The notes under the pieces: generated by a model
Databases searched by the model: none
What the model was told of the DNA's origin: nothing
What the model saw: the letters and a program-made list of their open reading frames with translations, nothing else
NCBI RefSeq assembly: GCF_000004075.3
Contig: NC_026658.2
Coordinates: 2,294,001-2,358,000, forward strand
DNA from: Cucumis sativus
Taxonomy: Eukaryota; Streptophyta; Magnoliopsida; Cucurbitales; Cucurbitaceae
Direction: 5' to 3'
Length of the DNA stretch: 64,000 nucleotides
Translations under genes and position numbers: made by a program
In this document: positions 26,098-39,500 of the stretch, piece after piece
How the letters are laid out: the number at the start of each line of letters is the position of its first letter
How positions within the stretch are numbered: the first letter of the stretch is position 1

Positions 26098-26401
26098 ATT
26101 TATACAATGTAGCAAATTTTTGTGATTTTTTTTAAACTTTAAAATATAATAATTGAGTGTTAATATAAAAAGTGGATCTCCATTGATTACTTTATTTAAC
26201 ATAAATTTTTTTTATTAATGTTCGATTATATTTTTAAATTTTTAATTTACGAAATAAGCCCTTTATAATAAATCCTTACAAAGGAACTTGTTCTGTAGTT
26301 AATCTATTCTTAGATAAAAATTCAAAATTGTCTTAATAGTTAATATTTTTCTGTGTTTAAATTTTAAATTTGTCAAAATGGTCAAAATGTTATCTACCTC
26401 A

Positions 26402-26630
26402 CTTCCACTATGTTGTTGTAAGTATCGTCATTATTCATCCAACTTTAGAAATTATCATTGTATGTCAATTACATCGTTGCTGCCAATTAACTCAAATGAC
26501 TATTTTCGCCCAACATCGTCACCATCCAACTGCACCGGTACCATGTGGTCAGCTCGTGATCGATTTGATGGCCATTTTTAAAATTATTACTCCAAATTAT
26601 TTTCTTCCACTATGTTGTTGTAAGTATCGT
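26402..26630 (+). repeat. Perfect 27-bp direct repeats, 202 bp apart
   Basis: Bases 26402-26428 and 26604-26630 are identical (CTTCCACTATGTTGTTGTAA then GTATCGT). The spacer has a somewhat higher GC content than its surroundings. This could be a segmental duplication or the ends of a small insertion. Confidence 0.8.
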
Positions 26631-29600
26631 GATCTTTTACAATAATTTGATATTAAATAAAAAAAAAATAATAAAATAGATAAAATATTTACATAACGTC
26701 TTTGAGTAGTTTTCATACATAGGGTAAGTAGTTTGATTTTTTAATTATTTTTTAAGAAAACTATGATATTTTACCAGTAACAAATTAAACAAGTTTGAAA
26801 TAAAAATTCTTTTGGAAGAGATTTGTCAAATACATTTTTTATTTTAAACAATTTTTAAAAGAAGTGTGACTAAATCAACTTGACTTCTTGAAAATCATTT
26901 ATTTTAAGTTAATTCAAATGGATCTTTAATACAACTTACAAATAGTTTTTATCAATACATATAATGTTTTTATTAGATGTAAATTCGATATCTATGGATT
27001 TTGTAATTTTGATATCTATAATTTATGGTTTATAATTATAATTTAGTCCTGCAGTGAGAGTAGCGAGACTATTTTGTTTTGTTTTTTGTTTTTTTTTGTT
27101 CTTTTTCTTGTTTTTTTTAATTTTAGTTTTGTTGTTTTTCATAAAATGAAAGAAAATTCAATTATGTTATTTTATATAAATCATGGAAATGCGATCACAT
27201 GATACATCTTATTGAAAGGAGATTATTGTCATTGTTGTTTAACCAATTTGGATCGTAATTAACTTTGAAATTAGTATTGTTGACATCGTGTATTTTGAAA
27301 AAGAATACTTAATGGTGAAAATTAAATATAGTTTCATTAAAGTTGAAGTCGTATGAATTCAAAATATTGAAAATACATTTGTCAACGTCAATGAATGAGT
27401 CACGCAGGAATCAAGAGCACGTGTCCCCTCGAATTGCGGTCTTTGTACTTTTAATATAAAGTTTTAAGTAATAGCAAACGATGTTAATTAGTAGATGTGT
27501 TTTTGCTACCGAGATTCCCATGTGGCTTACTGGTTGAGGTGCATATCTAGGTTCATGATTATAATCATAATACTTAAAGATCAAATTTGTAGAGCGTATT
27601 TACTAAATAGCATTTGTTAGCCTCAAAGTCTTTTTTTTGCACATTCACTTGTAGACAATTTTTGGGTAGACTTGTACATAAAATGGTCAGTGTGTAAATT
27701 TCTTAACTTAACGACCGTGTAAATTCGCGAATGGTTGAATTTTTTTGGTTCAACAAACGTATTTAAAATTTAAATAGTACAATTACACTAGCATGAAACT
27801 CAAAATACACAAACCAAAATAATACTGTAAATGACTATTACATAAATCATTGTTGTATTAAAAAAAAAAAATGTTGACGGTCAAAATAAGTATACTTAAG
27901 TAGAAAATCAAAACACGAGCCATTAACCTAGAGGTCAAATATTCAACTTTCAATACCTCTGGTCCGCAAGTTGTCAGGATTATAGATTTATATAGCATGC
28001 TCATATAAAGACAACATGTATTGAATGAAAATTAAAAATAAGGTGAAACTTCGACATACACCTTATAAGTTTAGAAGAATAATTAAATGTATGGATTAAA
28101 TGACCTTCTAAATTTTAATGTCTATTAAATATAACTGTGGAAAGGGAGAGATTAAGCATTTGACTTATCAAAATGGAAGTTATGCTAATATCATTAAGTT
28201 AAGCTCGTTTTGTTATAATATTATAAATATTATGTTAGCAGTTAATTTTAACATTAGCAACTTAGAGAATAGGCGAACACGTTGTGGACTAAAAATGAAT
28301 GTCCTTGTATATTCTTTATCTATATTTGTTCACTTGCATAGTGTTATTTTGGTTAAATTAACATAACAAATCTTTTGTTATAGAGATGGTAGGTGTTACA
28401 TACTGACTAAAATAAATATTTTGAAAGTATACAAATCACTGTTCAAAATAATAAAAATTAAAGTTAATATTTTGAGAGTGGACGAAGATAAATTGGAGAT
28501 AAACCTAAAACTAATTCTATTGTAATTTTTCACTAGAAAACAAAACTAGAGTTGTTAAAAGCCTTAGATTGTTATTTTATGTTTTCAGTAATTCATATTT
28601 TCAATTGTTATTTGCACTTATTTACATGTTTACGGGTTGCATGTCACATTCATAAAAACAAATTTATCGAAATGTAACATATACTTAAAAAATGTTAAAA
28701 ATGAACGTCATAGTTAAATGAATCAAGAACAATTTGTCTTACGAAAACTATGATGATTTGGTAAATTAAATATACAAAATTTGTCTATTGGATTTAGAAT
28801 ATGAAATTTTTAAAAAAAGTTTCATAACACTAACTACGTAACTCTTACCCCAAACACATTTTATCATAATACTAACTATTCATAACCCAACACTTCCCCC
28901 AAACAACCATATGTCTCTCTACCTTGTAGTCATCTCTCTGATTGCAAAATACACAGTAACATCACCACCACCAACGTAGACATCTTAGGGGATATTTGAC
29001 AATTTACATACGATTGAGTTGGTGCCTTGATATTCATGTTACTCACATTTATTACCGTATTTGTTAACTTATATTTCTCACATACTTATTCATGTCAATC
29101 TTTTACCGTAGTTATAAACTCAGTTTTTTTTTTTAAATAACTTTAACCAAATCCCCTAATCCATTAACAAAATCCTAATCGCATAAACTAAAGTGGACAC
29201 TATTTCAAAGTTTAGGTACCAAAATAACATTTCAAAAGTTATCCAAAAGATAATAAATTTGAAATACAAAAGACGAAAAGGATTTAACCCTACAAAAATT
29301 GTCATTGTCATTTTTTTCCAAGAACAATAGAAAATAGATAAATTTGAATCAAAGTTGGCTACAAATACTATACCAAGTGGAAAATTTTCTAATTACACAC
29401 CAACGTGTTACATCAATTGCTTATTCAACATGTTGTTAAAAGTTCGTTTTGATCAACTTAAAAAATATATGTTTTTAAAAAAACTCGTTTTTCTAAAATT
29501 TGTTTAAAATACATTTAAAAATTATTTTGAGTGACTTTCAAACACTTTAGTTTTTTTTCAAAATAACTTATGTTATAAACTAAACACTTGAAAATGTAAT

Positions 29601-29648
29601 CCAAACACACAACAAATAGTTTATTATCATGATTCTTTAATAACTTTT

Positions 29649-29896
29649 TAGGGGTGAACATGATAGACCGAAAAATCGAGCCAGTCGGTCGGAATCGTTT
29701 TCATAAAGTTTCAAATCATGAATTTTTAAAAAATATTTGTAAGTGTTAAGTCAACCCAACAGAATCCGACCGATCAAACCTTACTCATAGATGTCGAAGT
29801 CGATTTGAACATTTACTAAACTGACTATGGTCCGTTTAATGACAGTTTTGTAAAAAAACTAACTCCAACTCCAACCGACTGATGATCACCTCTAAA
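29649..29896. mobile_element. MITE-like element with terminal inverted repeats
   Basis: The left end TTAGGGGTGAACATG and the right end GATGATCACCTCTAA are inverted copies with two or three mismatches. The inside is also partly self-complementary (CCAGTCGGTCGG against CCAACCGACTGATG), as in small DNA transposons. TA flanks both ends. A related partial copy may follow at 29905-30000 (GAGTCGGTTTTTCGAGTTGA). No transposase is present. Confidence 0.5.
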
Positions 29897-30541
29897 CTCT
29901 TTAGATTAGAAATGAACATTGTTAAGTAAGAGTCGGTTTTTCGAGTTGATCGGTTGGTTTTAAGTCTATAAATTTTAAATGTTATTGGTTTGATTTTTTT
30001 ATAAACAAATATTGATTAAACCTCTCTTTATCTTCGATCAATCAATTTTGTTAACGAGTTTAATTTTTGAGTGTATCATTATCACTGGTGCTTTATATGG
30101 CTAAAAACGAATGGAGTCGTATAAACAATTAAAAGGTTGTACTAATGCAGGATGTTGACATTTAAGCTTCCCCCGGCGATTATGAATGTTAATTTATTAA
30201 TGGAACCCCAAAAACGTTATTAATTCCAAAACATTGGAAAAAGCTCCCATATTAAATCTAGCAATCAAAATGGAAACCTAAACTAAAACTCAACCTCCCT
30301 TACATTATTTCAATAGCTTGAATTCCCTAATAAAACACAAACATTACAACCAAGAAATCTAAAGGATCTCAAATCACAATCACTTTTTCTGCTTAGTTAC
30401 GGAAGAAATCATAGTGAACGAGGATGATGAAGAACAACAACAACCAGTAGAAGCAAATCATCTGCACTGGGTCATCCACACTTCAAACACTATAACGGTT
30501 TCTTCTCAAGAGTTTGGAGTTAAAATTTTGTTTAGGCAGCT

Positions 30542-33500
30542 ATGGTTTCCTCTCAGATGAGGATTGTCTTCGGTCTCTTGACATTTGTCACCGTCGGCAT
30601 GATCATCGGTACGCATTTTCGTTTCTCTCTGTCGGTTTTTGTTGATTTTATGTGTATGTGTTTCGTGTGGCGTGTTTTTTACTCATTCGATGCCGAAATG
30701 GAGATTAACAAGAACTTGAGTGATTAGTGGCTTTATGCTTTGTTGAGGTATTCGTCAATGTATTTTAAATCTGAGTTGTGATGTTTTTCTTTGAGTTGAT
30801 TTCTTTAGAGGAGCGAGGTATTCTTTGTTGGTACCATTAGCGAATTGTGTTTTCTTCTTCTTCTCATACTTTGTAATGGTGCACTTGCCGGCTCTGTCAG
30901 AGATTGGCAGCTACACAGTGTTGTGTTGACGACTACTTGTAAATGTTAATTTGCTTTTCATTTTCTGGAATTTACCTCTTCCTTGGATTTGATTTAATGG
31001 AAATGAAAACACTCTTGACTCTCCTTTTTTGAGTTTTTCTATGATTAAACGTTGCAGTTTTTTATGTTTGCTATGAGTTGAACTATTTGAATGATGAATC
31101 TTTGACCATCTGGCTGGATTCTTTGTTCGCATATGGTAACATTTTGGTGACTTGATTGTGTTCCTGTACTTCCAGAGAATTATGCAAAGTTGTGATTCAT
31201 AAGGTGCTTTCTTGAATGGTAATTGCAGGTGCTTTGTTACAACTAGCATTTTTAAGAAGGCTGGAGGACTCTATTGGTACTCTTCTTGGTTTATTTGTCA
31301 TGTAGGACTTTAAACTATAATGACAGTATCTTATATTTGGAATGACGATGAGCACTTTTGGCATTGGATTTGGATCTCTTTGAAATTTTCATTTCGATTT
31401 TATTTTCATTCATGTCTCTGGGGAAGTGTTGTCATCATGTCTACCTATAACTAAACAGACATGAGTAGACATGATGACAACAAACGTTCATTAATAAAAG
31501 CATCTGTAAAATGTCGAGGAAATAGCACATGGTAACAGTCGATATGCAGTATGAGTCAACTTATTTTGCTTCAAACTAATAGAAGAAGAAGTTGTTCATG
31601 AACATATTTGAAATCTCATAGAAACTCAATTCTGTAGCATGCACCATAGGCATACAGATGTTGCAAGGCCAAGTTCCATGAAAAAGACAGAAAAATGTTC
31701 AGATGTAAAGACTTTCCCGCTAGTATTGTAACTTTCTATTTTCTTCAATTGGACTAAAAAATTTCTACGATAAGTATCTGGATTGGACCAAACACTTGGA
31801 CTTCGGAGAACATAGGAGATAGTTTAATTTATCTAAGTTGCTGCATCATAACAGTTCAATTTGAAATTCATTGAAGAAAAAGTTTACATAGATATTTTAA
31901 AATTATCTGAAGTAGTCGTATGTATCTCACGAGGATTTGAAATATTGTTTGCATACCATAAAACTTATGACTTCCTGGTAATTGTTTGGAAGAATGACCA
32001 AACGATGTAGACTCGCTTAGCCCAGAGCTCTTGACGTATCCATGCTTAAATAATATCACCTCTCTTTGCTGACAGCATGACATTTACTGACTGCTGGATG
32101 TAACCTATATGTTTATGGGGCATGGTTTGTTTTGGTATTACTACAATTTTTGTATGATCCATGTCTTTGCAGGCACGGAGTTTCTACCTGCTGGAAGGTT
32201 ACATAAAGCTCAGTATGATAGCCAACATCAATTGCCCCGAGGTTGGAAAGATATTATAGGGTCAACTTTTACACAAAAATTTCCCCCTATTAAATAACAT
32301 TAGAATTGTTTTAAAGGGAACATATCTTTCTTCGATCATTTCTTTGATTTAGCATGGCTGCAAGTTGTTCATCTATGTTTTTGCTTCAAAAGTGGTTTTT
32401 AACGCCTGTTTATTTCATATGATGAAGAAAAGACTTGATGGAAATTTGACTTAAATTACAACTTCCAATTTCTTTAGTCATTTTTGTTCTGTTCTAGATT
32501 ATTAATATAGGAATAATCCATCTACTGTTTTTTACTGAAAGTTGTTTCCATCTTCATGTTTATAAAAAATTATTATTTCATCATTTCTTTTTATTTGAAA
32601 GCATATTATATTTTCATTAAAGGACTATACATAACTTTTGTTTGCGATAATCATCATGAGTTGGCCGCCTGGTGACTATAAAGGATTAGCGACTGTAAAG
32701 GATCATGAATTTAGTAAAGAACTTAGAGGGAATCAATTCGATCCATGGTAGGCACATACCTATATATACTACAAGTTTCTTCGGCATCCAATATTGTAAG
32801 GTCAGACATATTATCTCGTGAGATCTGTCGAGGTTGCCGTAAGTTGGTCATACAGATATAAATTTTTTTTGTTATTGCCTTACTTTTACTCTGGACCAAT
32901 TAGAGAAGCTCCTTTTTTATTTTTTATTATTTAAAACCGACTCTGGTTGGTTGTACTCCTTATCCTATCTTTGTAACTGTTGTTTCCTAATTTTAAACAG
33001 TTATTTCTTATCTAGAAAGCATCAATTCTTGTTGGCCTATTGGACAATAATACTGACTACTTATTTATTTGTTATTATTTTTTTAGAAGATTGATATTGG
33101 TATTAAGGTTCTCATCGAATTAAGTTCATATTAGAATGAGATTTAGCAAACATAATGAAATTGTTCAATTATCAGCATGTTTTCACACTGATTTATTTAT
33201 TTGTTTTTATTTTGTCTTGATGATTCTCCTTTTGCTAATTTTCAGGCTTTCCTAATTGGATTAATGACAAAGAAGCAGAAATTCTTCGTCTTGGCTATGT
33301 ATGCTTACTATTTTTCTATTTTGGATCGTCAACGTTTTTTTTTTTTTTTTTGGGATCTTTGAGTGCCTTGTTATTAAAAAAGATAGGATAATTTTATACA
33401 AAAAAAGTTTGTTTATCCTTCGTAAACCAAGTAAAAGTTAAGAACCAAGCAGATTGGGGGAAAACATACAATACAGTTGTGTTGAAGAAGAAATGAGTAA

Positions 33501-36500
33501 GTAGGCTAAAGAATACCATAATTCGACAGTGTCCTGGACACACCCACCCGCACACACAATAGCCTTGGAATCGAGACAAGGGATTAATTACCAATAGCTT
33601 GAATAATCATTCCATCTAGAAGCACGAGAGAAGAAAAATACTCGCATATTATATGTATACGCAAGTGCTCAATTCATTCAAATATGAATGTAAAATAATT
33701 GAGACATTGTTTCATATCTCATGACATGTAAATATCCATGTGCAAAACAAAATGAGAAATATTCTCTTGAAGAGAAAAAGATAGTCAACTAATGATTTGG
33801 AAGCAATTAAGAAAATTTGGAGTATTTCTATTGTGTCTTTTCCAGTAACACGTCTGCTCTTTTACATTGGTGGACAGTCTTTTCTAACATTTAAGTGAAT
33901 TTTTTTTATCCTGCACGTGTTTTTGGGAATAATTTGTAGGCAAGTTTTCCATGTTACCAATTGAAGTTTCCTGTCCTAAAAGAAAGTTTCCCTTTTATTT
34001 TGTGGAATAGGTTAAACCAGAAGTAGTAAGCTGGTCACCACGAATCATAGTATTGCATAATTTTTTGAGCACGAAGGTGAGCATAATCCCATCGGAATGG
34101 TAATTCTTATTCTGGATGTTGTCGTTTCTCTGCAGAGTCTTTCCTTTACATAGCTTTGAATATAGAAAAACTTTCAACTAAGTGACTTATATTTGTATAT
34201 ATGTATTATCTATATATATAAAGAAACAATTTATTGATGAATGAACTTTATGGAAAATCTACAGGATTACATAAAGCTTTCCCAATTAGCTAAAAGGGAA
34301 GCACACCTGTAGGCAGTAAAGAGGGTTGGCAATTTACCTCAGATTGTGTTGGATTTTTATCATTTTCTCACCAGGAGACCTTTGGATGGCTCCTTACCAT
34401 GGTGATGTGGTACTCGACTTTTAAAAATGGATCGATTTGTAGGTTAGGGTGGCCTTTGAAGATGAATGTATTTGTACTTCTGTCAGGCCAAAGCCAAAGC
34501 TGTACACTTCACCTTGATGCTTGCACTTTGATGGTCTCTAGTTTGGACGAAGTCTTTTTTTCGGTGGATCAACATAGCCTCACAAGCTCTGACCATATCA
34601 GGGGGGTCCCATTGGTCTTTTTATATTAATCCAACCTCCGTGGACAGAACCCGGGTTTCTTCTTCTATAGGAATTTCATGTTCAAGTTTTAGGAGGAAGA
34701 ATCCAACTTCATACAAACTCTCTTTGGTGCATAGGTGGCTTGCTTGTTTTTCATTTTTATATTGGCGGAGGGTTTGGTCCCTTCAGACGCATCTGATAAA
34801 ATTGGAAGAAAGAGAGAAGATAAGAATGACCCTTTCGAAGGATCACATTTATGCATCCGAGGACGGCTTCATTGAATCGAAAAGGATTCAAGAAGCAGAA
34901 ACCAACTGCACATGATTTTGTTCCAATCATCATGAAAGTGCTTTATCTACCACAATGGAGGAGTCCCACTGGGTTGAGGCTTGCTGACTGGAAGGATTGG
35001 GATCCTCCATAGACATTATTGTTGCTCATGGTTAAAGATCAATTGGATGACGACTATACATGAACAAGAGTTTCTCTATAGGCTATACAATCGTTTCTTT
35101 CCACTTTGATGGTAATGACAACAATGTTCCTAACACGTCTGTAAGATAAATGGCCATTTTCAATCGAAGTCTATATAATTGGAAATGATCGTGGGATATT
35201 TGCCCTTCTTTCCCTTTTACACAAGATATTTACAAGACTACTTGGTTCCTTGTACTTTTTGGCTGGAAAGGAATTAAGAAATGTAGGATTTTAGAAAGTG
35301 GATTAAGGTTAGGAATCTAGGATAGAATAAGACATGAGTTGAGACTTGGGATTTTGTAGTTTTGATGCATAGAAATAAGACCACCAGTTATTGAACAATC
35401 ATCAATGCCTAGACAAAAGCTGGTAGGGGAGGTTTTTGAAGATTCTAGAAAGGAAAGCTTAATTACCAAATTTATTGAACAATCACCAGCTGGTGGAGTT
35501 AAACAAACTGCCAAAAAAAAAAAAAAATTGATGGTGGTTTTCAGTAATTTGGTTGCGAAGACAACACCAGTTAGGCCAGATGCTTAGATTGGAATTCTCT
35601 TAAGAACTTGTTCATTTACATTGATGCCAACCGAAGCCAAACACCATGAAATAATTTAATGTGTTGAAGATATTCTATATTTAGTTCGCATTTTGATAAT
35701 TTCTTTCTGGAGAAGTTGGTAACCTCCAGACATTTGTCTAAAGAGAGACTTGCTTGTAAAACTTCCTAACTTATCATCCAGCCGCTACAGCTGGGTATCA
35801 TGCTGAGGGATAGGTTTTTACCCTCAAACTTCGTAAGAAAGACATATCCTTTCAGGAATTTCCTACAGAACAAGATTTTATCATTGTGGTTTATTTTTTT
35901 TCGCTTTTAAATCTCAATCCCAATGGAATTGCATCTTTTTTTTTTGTTCCAAAAAAATAAATCTCAATTCTAATGGAATTGCATCAGTTCTTTTAGTTCA
36001 AGACGCATATATTTGGATAAGAGGGACATGATAGCTTCTGTTTTTACTAATTTATTAATTGTATAGGAGTGTGACTACCTTAAGGGAATAGCACTTGCTC
36101 GCCTTGAAATTTCCACTGTCGTGGATACGAAAACCGGGAAGGTATGCACTTTTTCCCCCTTCCTTTGTATGATCACCTGTCTATTAGTTTAATGCATGAT
36201 AGATAATTACAACGGATAGTGGTTTTCTCTTGCTTATTACTTGTCTATACACTATTTTTGCTCTCAACTTCTATGAATGTTATCTGTTGAAATAGACCCT
36301 ACTTACTGAAATGAAAATGAATTAACTATGGTCATATATTGATATTTGGTTCTACTCCAATTCTCTACACTTTAAAGTTTGAAGTATCTCTGTTTCATAG
36401 ATAGACGAAGTAAAAAGAAAAAAAAAAAAAAGAAAAGGGAAAAGAAGAAAATGAAGAAAAAACATCAATGCAGTGTCTGGTGTTTGGTTTAGAAATGGAA

Positions 36501-39500
36501 TTGGGTTTTTGAAAACCAAAATTTTCCATTTCTGTAATTTCTTTATAAATTTAAAGATGTTTCTAAAATGAAAAAACCAAAAACCGAATTTGTTAGCTAA
36601 TAAACTTCTTTATTAACAACCAAAAAAAAAAAAAGAAAATTTGTTATTTATTATTATGTTTTTTTGTTAAAAAAAACTAATTTGCTATCAAGCTACCAGT
36701 TCGTAATGTTTTTAGGATTTGGGAAAAGAACAGATGGTATAGGTAAAACAATCTCAAACTTTCATCTTTCTGGCAATTTTGGGATTAAAACATTGTTTCA
36801 ACATCAAACATTAGGAAACTACTAGATTGTATACCCCTTTTGTGAATTTCATACATCAATGAAATTGTTTCTTATGAAGAAAACCTTAGGCAAGGATCTT
36901 GTGGAGGAGGTATGAAAAGGAAATTGGCCCAAAGAGGTAAAAAATTTAAGAAAGGATGATCATGTCAGCATAGTTTCCCTGGATGATCAATTTTTTTAAC
37001 AATTGGAAAGCTCTTATTCAGTAGTTTTCTTTTCGTTTTTTTTTTTTGGGGGGGGGGGGGGGAGGTTGTCTCAACCCGTTGCCTTTTGTCTGTTTCTCCT
37101 TGTTTTTGGTTGAATACACACACACACACACACACACACATTCTTGTTTCCTATAAAAAAAAAAGTCAGCATAGTTTCAAACCTGAGAGAGAGGAGGACC
37201 CATCCAGGGAAATCAAAGCTAGAATGTTGCAAATATTTGCCGACAGTTATGATACAATAAAGCATCACTGTATTTTCAGCAAAGAAAGAAGATAAAATAT
37301 TGTTGTTTATGAGTAGCTATATAAATATATTGAAATGCTAATACTTCTACATTTAAGGTTACTTTATCTTGAGTGTTTTTTTTTTTTAATCTCTTGATAG
37401 ATTCTATATTTCAAGATTGTGATTGATAGTTTTGCTTCGTTCTTTTGTAAATGGCATTATTTTTTCGTATTGGAGGACCCATTTATTAATGTTCTTTTGG
37501 TGGAATGATATATATATTTTTCCTATTAGAAAGATATTTTAAATATATGTGTTTGCTCTCCCTTGTATATTTATTTTCAGGGCGTTAAGAGTGATTTTAG
37601 AACGAGCTCTGGAATGTTTTTAAGTCATCATGAGAAAAACTTTCCAATGGTCCAGGTATTAATTACAAAGAAAGTGTTTGGTATATTTTGATGTTTCAAG
37701 TAATGGATATGGATGTGCTCAATAGTAAACTTTATGGAAAAAAAGCTTTCAATTTAGCTAAAGGTATTCTTCCGGATAAATTTACAATTTTGTTCCACTT
37801 GTCTTGGACAAGATTTTTATTTAAAGAAAACATAAATGATCATGTACGACTGATTTACAGTATAGTCTATAGGGATGCTAAGCAAATGTATTTCACAAAC
37901 TTCAAATTCTCATTAACTTCAAAGTTCAAATAGCCAAGTTCAGTCCTTAGAGTGACAAAAAAGAGTAGCAGATTTTAAACTAGTAGTCACTTAACAGTAA
38001 ATAAGTGTTATTTCTATCCAAAAAAAGAAAAAGATAAAAAGGAAAAGGAAAAGAAAACAAAGAGTAAATAAGTGGCCGACCAAAAACTTAAAATTTACAG
38101 CATCAGTTACCCAACATTTCCCCCACGGCCATACACAAGAATCTAAAGATTTATTAAAAGATCTTGGAAGAAATTTTAAAGAAACAGTTCAAAATTTTTG
38201 AAAGCAACAGATCGCCTTATTTCCTTCCCTCCAAAGGAAAGCTTGTCCTTGAGTTTTAGGCCACCAAATAAAAGGTTTCAGGAGATTATTTAAAATCCAG
38301 CAACATTGAAAGTGGGGTGGATCTTGAGATTTTGAGTTAGTTACTTTATATGCACTGCTACCAAATCTCTTAAGATTTTGAGAAGGCCTATTCTTCTTAG
38401 GATGAAGCTTAGAATAGAACCAGAAGAAAATCTTGTTAACTTGTCATTCACAAGTTATCAAATTTCCAAACTTGAACTATTGTTTGCCCTCCATGTTGGA
38501 AATTTACGAGATATAAATTAATGCAAAATAAACCAAATTATATCTCAAACTCCCACTTTATAGGTCAGAGCCAAAATAAGTGATTGATCATACAATAACC
38601 AATAATAAAAAGTAGGGAAAAGAAGAACGATACCGAAAAATATACTGGTTCGTCTCAAACTCAGAACTACGTCGAGTCTTCTACTACTGCATGTTCTGCT
38701 ATTATGGAGATTGCAAAGAACCCTCAAACATGCTTACAAATTCTTCTAAATAGCTTAGAGAAACTCACGACCCAACAAGAAATTATACTCTCTAGTTTTC
38801 TTTTCCTCATTGCCACACTAAAACAACACCCCGAAATTTGAATAACTTCAAACTAAAGTCTTCAAATTGCCTTCTGGTGCATTTTCTCCACTTCCGGCGT
38901 GAAGGACCTCAGGGCAGACCTTCTGCAGTTCTTCAAACACAAACATATATTTATACGTGTGTTGCTGTCAAATAAGCCAAAGCTCAATAATTATTTGGTG
39001 TCTCTCTACCGCCCCAAATTCTTCTTTTAAAAAAGAAGTCACCTTTATTATTATAATAGCTAATTAAACAATTTTGCTCACCACTCACATTACCCAGTTA
39101 AAAACAAGCTTATGGGTTAGTAAATGAGTTGGATTTGGAGTTTTGCCATTTCCTAAAACTCAAGTAATGCTGCAAAAATTATTCTAACCTCAGTGCGCTA
39201 ACCACACTGCATTTCCGTGATGTATTTTTACTGCTGTGTCTCACAATGCGTTGTGAAAATGCCAACTATTTGAGATTAAACATTTTCTCAAGGCACCAAT
39301 TTTTTCCTTAGCCAATTTCGCACGGCTCTTTTATTACAGTTCTTCCTGAAAGTTAACTTACTTTCTTCATCCTTCATATCACAGCCCCAGGTTCTTATTT
39401 TTTGGGGTTCTTTCTCTCGGTTGGTGATAGTCTGAGACTCTGATCGATTTCCTGTGTTTTGGAATTTGTGAAAGCAGGCAATTGAAAAAAGAATTTCTGT

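Larger units (their letters stand above)
25796..30541. other. 4.7-kb intergenic region between divergent TOM40 and P4H1
   Basis: Mostly AT-rich DNA without coding exons. The first 180 bp are TOM40 leader and promoter. Listed separately are a 9-bp tandem, a 27-bp direct repeat and an inverted-repeat element. Short open frames here (for example 26370-26645 and 28118-28366) have no family resemblance or splice support and were not called. Confidence 0.6.

Noticed and set aside
26370..26645. Two overlapping small frames upstream of TOM40
   Set aside because: They span one of the 27-bp direct repeats and show no conserved motif or splice signals.
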